A stretch of 64,000 nt of DNA. Source: UBA6115 sp050953005 (GTDB taxonomy: Bacteria; Bacillota; Clostridia; Christensenellales; Aristaeellaceae). Position 1 is the first letter of the stretch. Every line of letters starts with the position of its first letter. Position numbers and translations under genes: made by a program. Shown here piece by piece: positions 25,246-32,884 of this stretch. Under the pieces are notes generated by a model, which had not been told where the DNA came from, did not search any database, and worked only from the letters and a program-made list of their open reading frames with translations. The stretch lies in assembly GCA_050953005.1 (NCBI GenBank), contig JBMNLV010000010.1, positions 62,001 to 126,000 of the forward strand, given 5' to 3'.

Positions 25246-26714
25246 CCCCGCAGCAGATGCGCGTATTGGAAGCGCGCGCTTTTTCACTTGGTGTCCCCAG
25301 CCTGCTGCTGATGGAGGATGCTGCCCGCGCTGCGCAGCAGATCATCGCGCAGGAGCTTCATGGCGTAAAGGGCAAGGATATTCTGTATCTGGCAGGCAAG
25401 GGAAACAACGGCGGAGATGGCTTGGCCATGGCTCGGCTGTGCCTGCAAGGCGGCGGAAAGCCGCGTGTGCTGCTGTTGGGCATGCCCGAAACACCTGATG
25501 CGCAGTCCAACCTGTCCTACATAAAGGCTTTGAACATTCCTGTGGCCTTGCTGGATGAGCCTGCCGCACAGGAAAGCCTGCTGCGCGCGCCGGATGCCGT
25601 AGTGGACGCGGTGTTTGGCATCGGTTTTCATGGCTGCCTGCCCGCGGCGCTTGCACAGCTTTCGACAACCATCGCCGCCTGGCAGGTGCCGGTCTTCGCG
25701 GTGGATATTCCCAGCGGCATGGATGGCCAAACCGGGCGGATTGCCGGCGGGGTCATCGCCGCAAGCCACACGTTAGCCATTGGCCACCTTAAAACAGGTC
25801 ACTGCTTAAGCCCCCATCTGGATGCATTGGGAAAGGTGCATTTGCTGCCCCTTGGTATTCCTGAAGCGGCGTATCAGGCTTTGAAAGGGCAGAGCGTTCT
25901 TGCGGCGCTGGAAGCGGGGGATCTGCCCGGACGTTTGCCGGCGCGCTCGCGCAACGCGCACAAGGGGGATACCGGGCGCGTGTTGCTGTATATGGGCTCC
26001 GCAGGTATGGCCGGCGCCGCGGGCATGGCGGCGCTGGCCTGCCTGCGCGCGGGAGCGGGACTTGTCACGCTGGCGTGCGAGCCCGGTATCCTGCCCATCC
26101 TGCAAACCCTGGTGCCCAACGCCATGTGCCTCCCAGTTGAACAGGCGTGTACAACAACGTCCCGCCATGATGTGCTGGCCCTTGGCAGTGGCCTGGGGCA
26201 GTCTGAAGGAGTCTGGGAACATATCCTGGCCCTGTGGCATCCGGACAGATCCAGCGTGTGGGACGCGGATGCGCTCAACCTGCTGGCCTGCCAGCCCATG
26301 AAGCTGGGCGATCGGGCTGTTATCACGCCCCACCCGGGAGAGGCCGCGCGCTTGCTGGACGTCCCGCTGGCACAGATTCTCAACGACCCGCTGGGTTCAG
26401 CACAGGCGTTGCAAAAACGCTATGATTGTACAGTGGTGCTCAAAAGCGCCTGCACCGTTATCTGCGACAGGCAGCGGACCGCGCTGAATATCCTGGGCTC
26501 ACCGGCGCTGTCCAAGGGCGGCAGCGGGGATGCGCTGACCGGCATTTTGGCCGGTCTGATGGCGCAGCAGCCGGATGCTTCGGGTTTCGAAACTGCTCGC
26601 ACAGCTTGCTTGTGGCTGGGGTTGGCCGGAAGGCTGGCGGAAGAAAACTACGGTATCCATGGCGCGCTGACTAGCGAGGTCATCGCGTGCATGTATCATG
26701 CGGCAAAGCTATAG
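25230..26714 (+). CDS. nnr: Bifunctional NAD(P)H-hydrate epimerase/dehydratase
   Basis: A 494-aa repair enzyme that rescues hydrated NADH and NADPH. The N-terminal epimerase domain (YjeF_N) has GKGNNGGDG and VDAVFGIGF. The C-terminal ADP/ATP-dependent dehydratase domain is ribokinase-like, with HKGDTGRVLL, VITPHPGEAARLL and the active-site KGGSGDALTG. I chose the ATG at 25230, which has GGAGG upstream, although one at 25212 is possible. It ends tail to tail with the nitrilase-family gene, overlapping by 6 nt. Confidence 0.93.
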   Translation: MYTVVTPQQMRVLEARAFSLGVPSLLLMEDAARAAQQIIAQELHGVKGKDILYLAGKGNNGGDGLAMARLCLQGGGKPRVLLLGMPETPDAQSNLSYIKALNIPVALLDEPAAQESLLRAPDAVVDAVFGIGFHGCLPAALAQLSTTIAAWQVPVFAVDIPSGMDGQTGRIAGGVIAASHTLAIGHLKTGHCLSPHLDALGKVHLLPLGIPEAAYQALKGQSVLAALEAGDLPGRLPARSRNAHKGDTGRVLLYMGSAGMAGAAGMAALACLRAGAGLVTLACEPGILPILQTLVPNAMCLPVEQACTTTSRHDVLALGSGLGQSEGVWEHILALWHPDRSSVWDADALNLLACQPMKLGDRAVITPHPGEAARLLDVPLAQILNDPLGSAQALQKRYDCTVVLKSACTVICDRQRTALNILGSPALSKGGSGDALTGILAGLMAQQPDASGFETARTACLWLGLAGRLAEENYGIHGALTSEVIACMYHAAKL

Positions 26715-27452
26715 GGGCAGGCTGACTGTGAGCATTCCGGCTTGCCCGGCATTGAAAGCTCCCAGAGTTTTTCCCTGATGCCAGCAGTAAGCGCCGCCTT
26801 TGGCGCGGTCATGCGCCGGATGCAAATTGTTGACAAACAATATCGGTATCATGAGGTTTCCTGAGTGCTCCCTGTACTCATCCCGGATCTTGTTTTCCCA
26901 GTCATCCAATGGATAATCGCAGTGGACCGGCCATAGCATTGCGTCCACGGATTTTTCAAGAGCATGAATGCTGTCCATCAAGGCTTTCGTCCAGAAATCA
27001 CCGCAAATCACCAGGCCGATTTTAATCCCCTTGATCTCAAAACCTGTCAGGGCTTTTCCCTCTTGATAGCAATCCGGACTGTCCGGGTAACGCCAGCCGG
27101 GAGACATCCTGCGGTAATGGCATAAGGTCTCGCCAAAGCGGCCAACTACAAGGTAGCTCGCATAAAATATGCCATCTACAAGTTCATAAAAACCAAATCC
27201 AATGGCCAGCTGGTGTTTTCGCGCTATGTTCCGGATGCGTTCAATCGGCTGGCTGCTGATTCCCTGCGCGATTTCCCTGTCATGTTCGGGCTGGAAATTC
27301 ATGCTGTCAAATCCCTGCAAATAGGCCTCACCCAGGAAGATTGCGTCCAGGCCCAACCTGCGTGCCTCGTCTGCCATCCTTTCCATGCGCGCCGTATTCG
27401 ATGTAATGTTTGATGTTTCGCTCATCTGCGCGCACAATCCCGCTCGCAGCAT
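26709..27452 (-). CDS. Carbon-nitrogen hydrolase (nitrilase superfamily) protein
   Basis: A 247-aa protein of the nitrilase fold. The catalytic Glu is in FLGEAY (E42) and the Cys in LVICGDFW (C150). At the position of the third catalytic residue, normally Lys in YRK, it has Arg (Y113-R114-R115). This may change or remove hydrolase activity, although a nearby basic residue could substitute. The ATG at 27452 has AGGAGG upstream. It lies downstream of guaB on the same strand but beyond a terminator, so it is probably transcribed separately. The substrate is unknown. Confidence 0.78.
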   Translation of the reverse strand: MLRAGLCAQMSETSNITSNTARMERMADEARRLGLDAIFLGEAYLQGFDSMNFQPEHDREIAQGISSQPIERIRNIARKHQLAIGFGFYELVDGIFYASYLVVGRFGETLCHYRRMSPGWRYPDSPDCYQEGKALTGFEIKGIKIGLVICGDFWTKALMDSIHALEKSVDAMLWPVHCDYPLDDWENKIRDEYREHSGNLMIPILFVNNLHPAHDRAKGGAYCWHQGKTLGAFNAGQAGMLTVSLPL

Positions 27453-27471
27453 GTCTGCCTCCTGCGTTTGT

Positions 27472-27501
27472 ATAAAAATAAAGGGGCTTGACCAGCCCCC
27501 G
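27472..27501 (-). terminator. Terminator of pgsA-guaB operon
   Basis: On the minus strand GGGGCT and AGCCCC form a short GC-rich stem with a 5-nt loop just after the guaB stop. TTTATTTTTAT follows. Confidence 0.75.
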
Positions 27502-27512
27502 AAACCTTTGTT

Positions 27513-28982
27513 TTAGTTATTCATACTGTAGTAATTGGGCGCTTCCTTGGTAATGAAAATGTCATGAGGATGGCTCTCGGTCAATCCTGCGCTGGTGATG
27601 CGCACAAACTCAGCATCCTTGCGCAAATCATCAATCGTGGCAGTTCCGCAATAGCCCATCGCTGAGCGCAGCCCGCCCATCATCTGGTAGACGGTGTCCG
27701 CCAGTGGCCCTTTGTACGGGACGCGACCCTCCACACCTTCAGGCACCAGTTTCTTGGCATCCTCCTGGAAGTAGCGGTCGGCCGAGCCATAGGCCTGTTC
27801 CATCGCGCCCAAGGAGCCCATGCCGCGGTAGACCTTGAAAGAGCGCCCCTGATAGATCTCGGTGGCGCCCGGGCTTTCCTCAGTGCCGGCAAACAGGCTG
27901 CCCAGCATGACTGCGCTGGCGCCGGCAGCCAGAGCCTTGGCGATGTCGCCTGAGTATTTGATGCCGCCGTCGGCGATGATGCGCACGCCGTGCTTGTCCG
28001 CTTCCTGGGCGCAATCGGCAATGGCGGTTATCTGCGGCACGCCGGTGCCGGCCACCACGCGCGTGGTGCAAATGGAGCCCGGGCCAATACCTACTTTGAT
28101 AAGGTCCGCGCCAGCCAGAATCAGGTCCCTGGTGGCAGCTGCGGTGGCGACATTGCCGGCAATCAGCGTGATGTCCGGATAGATTTTGCGCAGGGTTTCC
28201 ACCGTTTCCAGAACGCCCAGGCTGTGGCCATGCGCGGTATCCAGGGAAAGCACATCCACCTTTTGCTCAACCAATACCCGCGCGCGTTCCAGCGTCTCCT
28301 TGTTGACGCCCAGCGCCGCGGCGCACAGCAAGCGTCCGTTCGCGTCCTTGGCGGAGTTGGGATATTTGATGTTCTTCTCAATATCTTTGATCGTGATCAG
28401 GCCCTTCAGGTGATAGCCCTCGTCCACGAGGGGCAACTTTTCTATCCGGTGGGCGGCCAGCAGTTTCTTGGCGTCCTCCAGCGTTGTGCCCACAGGCGCT
28501 GTCACCAGGTTTTTGCTGGTCATGGCCTCTGAAATGTGCTTGCTGTCGTCCTCCTCAAAGCGCAGGTCACGGTTGGTCAAAATGCCTACCAATACGCCTT
28601 TTTCATTGGTGATGGGGACGCCGGAGATACGATATCGCGCCATCAGCGCCTTGGCGTCCGCAATCAGGTGGTGGGGCGAGAGAAAGAAAGGGTCGGTGAT
28701 AACGCCATGCTCAGAACGCTTGACCTTGTCCACCTGGCTGGCCTGCTCCTGCATGCTCATGTTTTTGTGAATCACGCCCAGTCCGCCCTCGCGCGCCAGT
28801 GCGATGCCCATGCGTGCATCTGTCACTGTATCCATGGCAGCGGACAGCAAGGGGATGTTCAGACGGATCTTGTCCGTCAGTTGTACGGATAGATCCACGT
28901 CTCTGGGCAGCACCGCGCTCCTGCGCGGCACCAGCAGCACGTCATCAAAGGTCAGCCCTTCCCTGAGCGGTTGTTCCAGCAT
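27513..28982 (-). CDS. guaB: IMP dehydrogenase
   Basis: A 489-aa enzyme converting IMP to XMP with NAD+, the committed step to GMP. The N-terminus EGLTFDDVLLVPRRS is typical. A CBS pair spans about residues 95-205, and the catalytic loop is GPGSICTTR with the nucleophilic Cys near residue 305. The ATG at 28982 follows AGGAGG, and the longer reading from 29099 lies inside pgsA and is rejected. It starts 5 nt after pgsA and ends at a clear terminator. With the nucleoside/xanthine operon at 8-14 kb, the window encodes several entries to XMP/GMP. Confidence 0.97.
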   Translation of the reverse strand: MLEQPLREGLTFDDVLLVPRRSAVLPRDVDLSVQLTDKIRLNIPLLSAAMDTVTDARMGIALAREGGLGVIHKNMSMQEQASQVDKVKRSEHGVITDPFFLSPHHLIADAKALMARYRISGVPITNEKGVLVGILTNRDLRFEEDDSKHISEAMTSKNLVTAPVGTTLEDAKKLLAAHRIEKLPLVDEGYHLKGLITIKDIEKNIKYPNSAKDANGRLLCAAALGVNKETLERARVLVEQKVDVLSLDTAHGHSLGVLETVETLRKIYPDITLIAGNVATAAATRDLILAGADLIKVGIGPGSICTTRVVAGTGVPQITAIADCAQEADKHGVRIIADGGIKYSGDIAKALAAGASAVMLGSLFAGTEESPGATEIYQGRSFKVYRGMGSLGAMEQAYGSADRYFQEDAKKLVPEGVEGRVPYKGPLADTVYQMMGGLRSAMGYCGTATIDDLRKDAEFVRITSAGLTESHPHDIFITKEAPNYYSMNN

Positions 28983-28987
28983 CCTTT

Positions 28988-29572
28988 CTACCTCCTGCTT
29001 TCCCGGTCGTTTTGGCCGCTTTGGGCCATGAACAGTTTGACACCATTTTGCCTGGCGTAGTATACCAATGAAATCAGCGCCAGCGTGACGCCTGTCCACA
29101 GCAGGTACAGGTGGATTGGCGGCAGCGGGGGCACAAAGCGATCATGGAAAAAGCATGCGATCAGTGATACTATCGTTACAAGCTGCGCGGCCTTGCCAAT
29201 GGGCATTGCATAGACCACGATATTCCGCTTGTACAGCAACAGCCCGCCCAGGAGCATCAACGCCTCTTTGGCAAGCAAGATGCAAATGGCGGCCCAGGGC
29301 GCAATGCCCTTGATGGCCAGCATCACCATAACGCTGAGCACCATCAGCTTGTCCGCGAGCGGATCAAACAGTTTGCCAAAGTCGGTAATCAGGTTATACC
29401 TGCGCGCGATCCATCCATCAGCGATGTCCGTCAGGCTGGCGATTACGAACACTGCCAGCGCGGGCATCATCCTGTTCTCGGCCATCAGATAAACGAAAAC
29501 AGGGATCAGTAAAAGGCGCAGCATGGTCAGGGCATTGGGCAGATTGATGTTGCTTGGCTTTTGTGTTTGCAT
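28988..29572 (-). CDS. pgsA: CDP-diacylglycerol-glycerol-3-phosphate 3-phosphatidyltransferase
   Basis: A 194-aa membrane enzyme making phosphatidylglycerol phosphate, the first step to PG and cardiolipin. The CDP-alcohol phosphotransferase motif DG-x2-AR-x8-G-x3-D-x3-D is complete (in DIADGWIARRYN and FGKLFDPLADK). Several hydrophobic segments follow. The ATG at 29572 is preceded by two tandem AAGGAGG boxes 3 nt apart. The nearer one, 5 nt from the ATG, is well placed. It is followed 5 nt later by guaB, an unusual functional pairing. Confidence 0.93.
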   Translation of the reverse strand: MQTQKPSNINLPNALTMLRLLLIPVFVYLMAENRMMPALAVFVIASLTDIADGWIARRYNLITDFGKLFDPLADKLMVLSVMVMLAIKGIAPWAAICILLAKEALMLLGGLLLYKRNIVVYAMPIGKAAQLVTIVSLIACFFHDRFVPPLPPIHLYLLWTGVTLALISLVYYARQNGVKLFMAQSGQNDRESRR

Positions 29573-29605
29573 GCAGGCCTCCTTGAACCTCCTTGAATGT
29601 TTGGT

Positions 29606-29634
29606 ATTGTACCATGCTGCGCGCCTTGTCACAA
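29606..29634 (-). promoter_or_regulatory. Promoter of pgsA-guaB
   Basis: The minus strand reads TTGTGA, a 17-nt spacer, then TACAAT with TG one base before the -10 (extended -10). It faces away from the promoter at 29698-29726. Confidence 0.6.
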
Positions 29635-29697
29635 TGCGCCTGAAGAAAAATCCGTGCTTATGCCATTTTTTGGAACAATGTCTGTACAAATAGCGGT

Positions 29698-29726
29698 TTG
29701 ACGTGTATGGCACAAGGTGATATTCT
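29698..29726 (+). promoter_or_regulatory. Promoter of ATP-grasp/esterase/lrgAB genes
   Basis: TTGACG, a 17-nt spacer, then TATTCT with an upstream TG (extended -10). Transcription would start near 29733, about 50 nt before the ATP-grasp gene. Confidence 0.6.
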
Positions 29727-29785
29727 CAGCCACAAGGCAGCCTGGAGCTCCGGCTTGCCTGATAAATGTATCAGCGGAGGTCCGC

Positions 29786-30979
29786 ATGAATTTTGTGTTT
29801 ATTTCTCCTCATTTTCCAGAGCACTACTGGCGTTTTTGCGCAGCGCTCAAGGAGAACGGCATTCAGGTGCTGGGCATTGCCGATACTTCTTATGAGCAGT
29901 TGTTGCCAGAGCTGCGAGACAGCCTGAGCGATTATTACCAGGTACGCAGCCTGGAGGACGGTGAGGCTGTGCTGCGGGCTATCGGCTGGTTTGTCAGCCG
30001 CCATGGGCGGATCGATTGGATCGAGTCCAACAACGAGCATTGGCTTGCTCAGGACGCCTGGCTGCGCACCATGTTCAACGTTCGTAACGGGCCGAACCTG
30101 GACAGGATGGACATTTACAAGCGCAAATCGTGCATGAAGGCAGTTTATCAGCAGGCCGGTATTCCCACCGCGCCCTGTCTGCTGGCGGATACGCTTGAGA
30201 ACGCCCTGGCCTTTGCGCGCAAACACGGCTACCCGCTGGTGGCCAAGCCGGATGTAGGTGTAGGCGCCAATGATACCTTTCGCTTAAAGGATGAGCAGGA
30301 TCTGCGGGCTTTCTTCTCCAAACTGCCGCTGCAGCCCTACCTGCTTGAGCGCTATGTGGTGGGTGAAGTCTGTTCCTATGACGCCCTGATTGATTCTCAG
30401 GGACAGCCTCTGTATGAAACCGGCAACATCACTCCGTCCAATATCATGGATGTTGTCAATGAGAAAAATGAATCGGTATACATGATTGTGCCGGAGATCG
30501 CCCCTGACCTGCGCGATGCCGGGCGCAGGGCGGTATCCGCCTTCGGTGCTTTCAGCCGGCTGATCCACTTTGAGTTTTTCCGTCTCACGCAGGATCAGGC
30601 CGGACTGGGCCGCGCCGGGGACCTGCTGGGCCTTGAGGTTAATATGCGTCCCTCCGGCGGTTTCACGCCGGATATGATCAATTATGCCGGCAGCGTGGAC
30701 ATCCACCGCCTGTGGGCTGATATGGTGCGCTTTGACCGTATCCATCTGGATCAGAACCGCAGGAAGTACTTTTGTGTCTTTGTCGGCCGGCAGGACACCC
30801 ATGTATACCGCTACGGGCATGATGAGCTGATGCGGGACTGGCATCACCGTATTGTCCATCATGCGCGCATACCCGAGGCGCTCTCCGGCGCGATGGGTAA
30901 CGCCATGTATCTGGCGCAATGCATGAACCGGGATGAAGTGGACGCCTTTGTCCGCTATGCGTGTGAGCGCCTGCCATGA
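29786..30979 (+). CDS. ATP-grasp domain protein
   Basis: A 397-aa carboxylate-amine ligase-like enzyme of the ATP-grasp superfamily. Residues 1-90 form a Rossmann-like pre-domain. The ATP-binding part includes GYPLVAKPDVGVGANDT (the P-loop-like strand with Lys), LLERYVVGEV (adenine/hinge) and EVNMRPSGGFTPDM with metal-binding Glu and Asn. This chemistry joins a carboxylate to an amine or thiol by an acyl phosphate. The start at 29786 follows GGAGG; a longer reading from 29717 overlaps the promoter. The gene overlaps the esterase gene by 4 nt. Substrates are unknown, and the family is not one of the named biosynthetic ligases I recognise. Confidence 0.8.
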   Translation: MNFVFISPHFPEHYWRFCAALKENGIQVLGIADTSYEQLLPELRDSLSDYYQVRSLEDGEAVLRAIGWFVSRHGRIDWIESNNEHWLAQDAWLRTMFNVRNGPNLDRMDIYKRKSCMKAVYQQAGIPTAPCLLADTLENALAFARKHGYPLVAKPDVGVGANDTFRLKDEQDLRAFFSKLPLQPYLLERYVVGEVCSYDALIDSQGQPLYETGNITPSNIMDVVNEKNESVYMIVPEIAPDLRDAGRRAVSAFGAFSRLIHFEFFRLTQDQAGLGRAGDLLGLEVNMRPSGGFTPDMINYAGSVDIHRLWADMVRFDRIHLDQNRRKYFCVFVGRQDTHVYRYGHDELMRDWHHRIVHHARIPEALSGAMGNAMYLAQCMNRDEVDAFVRYACERLP

Positions 30980-31716
30980 TGATGCGTCAGAGCGATTTTT
31001 ACAGCCATATCCTCAACCGGCGCCTTGGCATGCACATGTATGGGCACGATGGGCTGCCCTGCCTGGTGTATCCCTCGCAAAACGGTAAAAGCGGTGATTT
31101 TGCGGGTTTTGGCATGGTGGATGTCTGCCGCCCCTGGATCGACCGGGGCAGGCTGAGGCTTTACTGTGTGGACAGCCTGGATGAGCAGACCTGGTCGGCG
31201 ACAGACCGCGCGCCCCGGGAGCGCATGGAGCTGCACGAGGCATGGTTCAGCCATATCACACAGGAGTTTGTGCCTTTTATGCACCGTGACAGCGCCTGGG
31301 AGGGCCGGCTGATGACCCTGGGATGCAGCCTGGGGGCTACTCACGCCGCCAACACGCTGTTTCGCCGGCCGGATTTGTTCTCCTGTGTTATTGCCCTGTC
31401 CGGCGCCTATGACATGCGCTGGATGCTGGCTGGCTACTCGGATGAGTTGGTCTATCTTAATTCACCCTTGGACAGCGTGCGCGGCATGCCGGCGGATCAT
31501 CCCTGGATCAAACTGCTCAACAGCTGCAGCATTGTGCTGTGCTGTGGCCGGGGCGCCTGGGAAGATGAGATGCTGCGCTCTCTTCGTCTGCTGGAAACGG
31601 CCTGCCATGAAAAAGGGATCTATCCCTGGGTGGATATCTGGGGCGAGGACGTCAACCATGACTGGGTCTGGTGGCGCAGGCAGTTGCCGTATTTCCTTGG
31701 GAAGTTGCTGGACTGA
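30976..31716 (+). CDS. Esterase-family alpha/beta hydrolase
   Basis: A 246-aa putative esterase of the esterase D/feruloyl esterase type (Esterase, PF00756-like). The nucleophile elbow is GCSLGATHA, the acid is probably the Glu or Asp in WGEDVNHDW, and the His is in VNHDWVWW near the C-terminus. There is no signal peptide. It begins ATGATGATG inside the end of the ATP-grasp gene, and translational coupling suggests the two act on one compound, perhaps making and cleaving an amide or ester. The substrate is unknown. Confidence 0.8.
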   Translation: MMMRQSDFYSHILNRRLGMHMYGHDGLPCLVYPSQNGKSGDFAGFGMVDVCRPWIDRGRLRLYCVDSLDEQTWSATDRAPRERMELHEAWFSHITQEFVPFMHRDSAWEGRLMTLGCSLGATHAANTLFRRPDLFSCVIALSGAYDMRWMLAGYSDELVYLNSPLDSVRGMPADHPWIKLLNSCSIVLCCGRGAWEDEMLRSLRLLETACHEKGIYPWVDIWGEDVNHDWVWWRRQLPYFLGKLLD

Positions 31717-31737
31717 GCCGGGGAAAAGAGGGGTTAC

Positions 31738-32121
31738 ATGGAGCGCTTGAAAGGCTTTTTGATCATTTTGCTGTGCAATCTGGCTGGCAACCTTTTAATT
31801 GATGTCACGGGTTTGCCCCTGCCCGGCGCTGTGCTGGGGCTGCTGATACTGTTGGTCTTGCTGCTGTCAGGCCGTGTGCGGCTGGACAGCGTGGAGTCAG
31901 CGGCCGATGCGCTGATTGCTTTACTGATGCTGTTTATTTTGCCCGGCGGTGTCAACATGATGAACAGCTTTCATAAATTTCATGGCGTGGTCTGGCAGGT
32001 TATTTTGATTGTGTTTGTGACAAGCTTGCTTACCCTGCTGTCAGCAGCCGGTGTCGCCCAGGCACTGGCGGGATTGCTCAAACGCAAACATCCGGGAGCG
32101 CAGGGTGATGACGCTGAGTAG
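31738..32121 (+). CDS. lrgA: LrgA/CidA-family holin-like membrane protein
   Basis: A 127-aa protein with four hydrophobic segments. The LPLPGAVLGLLILLVLL stretch and FILPGGVNMM are characteristic of CidA/LrgA. In Staphylococcus and Bacillus such pairs modulate murein hydrolase export, cell death or pyruvate transport. The ribosome binding site is AGAGGGG. Its end overlaps lrgB by 14 nt. Confidence 0.88.
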   Translation: MERLKGFLIILLCNLAGNLLIDVTGLPLPGAVLGLLILLVLLLSGRVRLDSVESAADALIALLMLFILPGGVNMMNSFHKFHGVVWQVILIVFVTSLLTLLSAAGVAQALAGLLKRKHPGAQGDDAE

Positions 32122-32812
32122 TTTTACGGACAATCCCCTGTTCGGCTTCACGCTGACAGTGGGAATGATGATGCTGTATACCCGTTTGTTCCGGGGCAGC
32201 AAATCCATGCTGCTGAATCCCTTTTTGTTTTCGGTTTTCACCATCATTGCGCTGTTGCTGTTCGGTGGCATCTCATATGAGCATTATGAAAAAGGCGCTT
32301 CGATCCTGTCCTTTTTCATGGGACCGGCGATTGTAGCGCTGGCTGTACCGCTGTACAAGCAGTTTGACCGCCTCAAGGCCAATGCGCTGCCTGTCCTGGT
32401 GGGCATCACGACCGGGGTTGTCGTGTCAATTGCCAGTGGCGTTGCCTTGTCTTCCCTGATGGGTCTTACACGGGAGATGACCGTATCCATGGCGCCCAAG
32501 GGAGCTACCAGTGCCATATCAATGAATATGGCGTCCATGATGGGTGGCGACCCGGCGATGACGGTCACCTTTGTCAATATCGCCGGGATTATCGGAAACA
32601 TGTTTGGCGTCAAGGCATATGAACTGTTTGGTATCACTCACCCGACCGCGCAGGGCATTGGCCTGGGCACCGCAGCCCATGCAATAGGCACCAAGCGCGC
32701 GCTGGAACTGGGGGAGGAGCAAGGTGCGATGAGCTCGCTCTCCATCGGCCTGGCCGGTATCCTCACTGCCTTTTTGATGCCTGTGCTGCTGCGGTTGTTT
32801 GGTCTGCTATGA
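32108..32812 (+). CDS. lrgB: LrgB/CidB-family membrane protein
   Basis: A 234-aa partner of LrgA with about seven membrane segments. Hallmarks are NPLFGFTLTVGMM, TREMTVSMAPKGATSAISMN and the HAIGTKRALELGEEQGAMSSL block near the C-terminus. The ATG at 32108 lies inside the end of lrgA. A longer reading from 32051 is rejected. It probably forms a complex with LrgA. Some relatives transport pyruvate or glycolate. No lytSR-type regulator lies nearby. Confidence 0.92.
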   Translation: MTLSSFTDNPLFGFTLTVGMMMLYTRLFRGSKSMLLNPFLFSVFTIIALLLFGGISYEHYEKGASILSFFMGPAIVALAVPLYKQFDRLKANALPVLVGITTGVVVSIASGVALSSLMGLTREMTVSMAPKGATSAISMNMASMMGGDPAMTVTFVNIAGIIGNMFGVKAYELFGITHPTAQGIGLGTAAHAIGTKRALELGEEQGAMSSLSIGLAGILTAFLMPVLLRLFGLL

Positions 32813-32832
32813 TGATTCTCTGCATAACAACA

Positions 32833-32866
32833 AGGGGGGCTGTCAAATGACAACCCCCGTTTTATT
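32833..32866. terminator. Terminator between lrgB and clpB
   Basis: A GGGG-x2-TGTCA / TGACA-x-CCCC stem followed by GTTTTATT on the plus strand. On the minus strand the same stem is followed by TTGTTGTT, so it can also serve clpB, which converges on lrgB. Confidence 0.75.
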
Positions 32867-32884
32867 GCGCTCGCTCGGTTTGGA

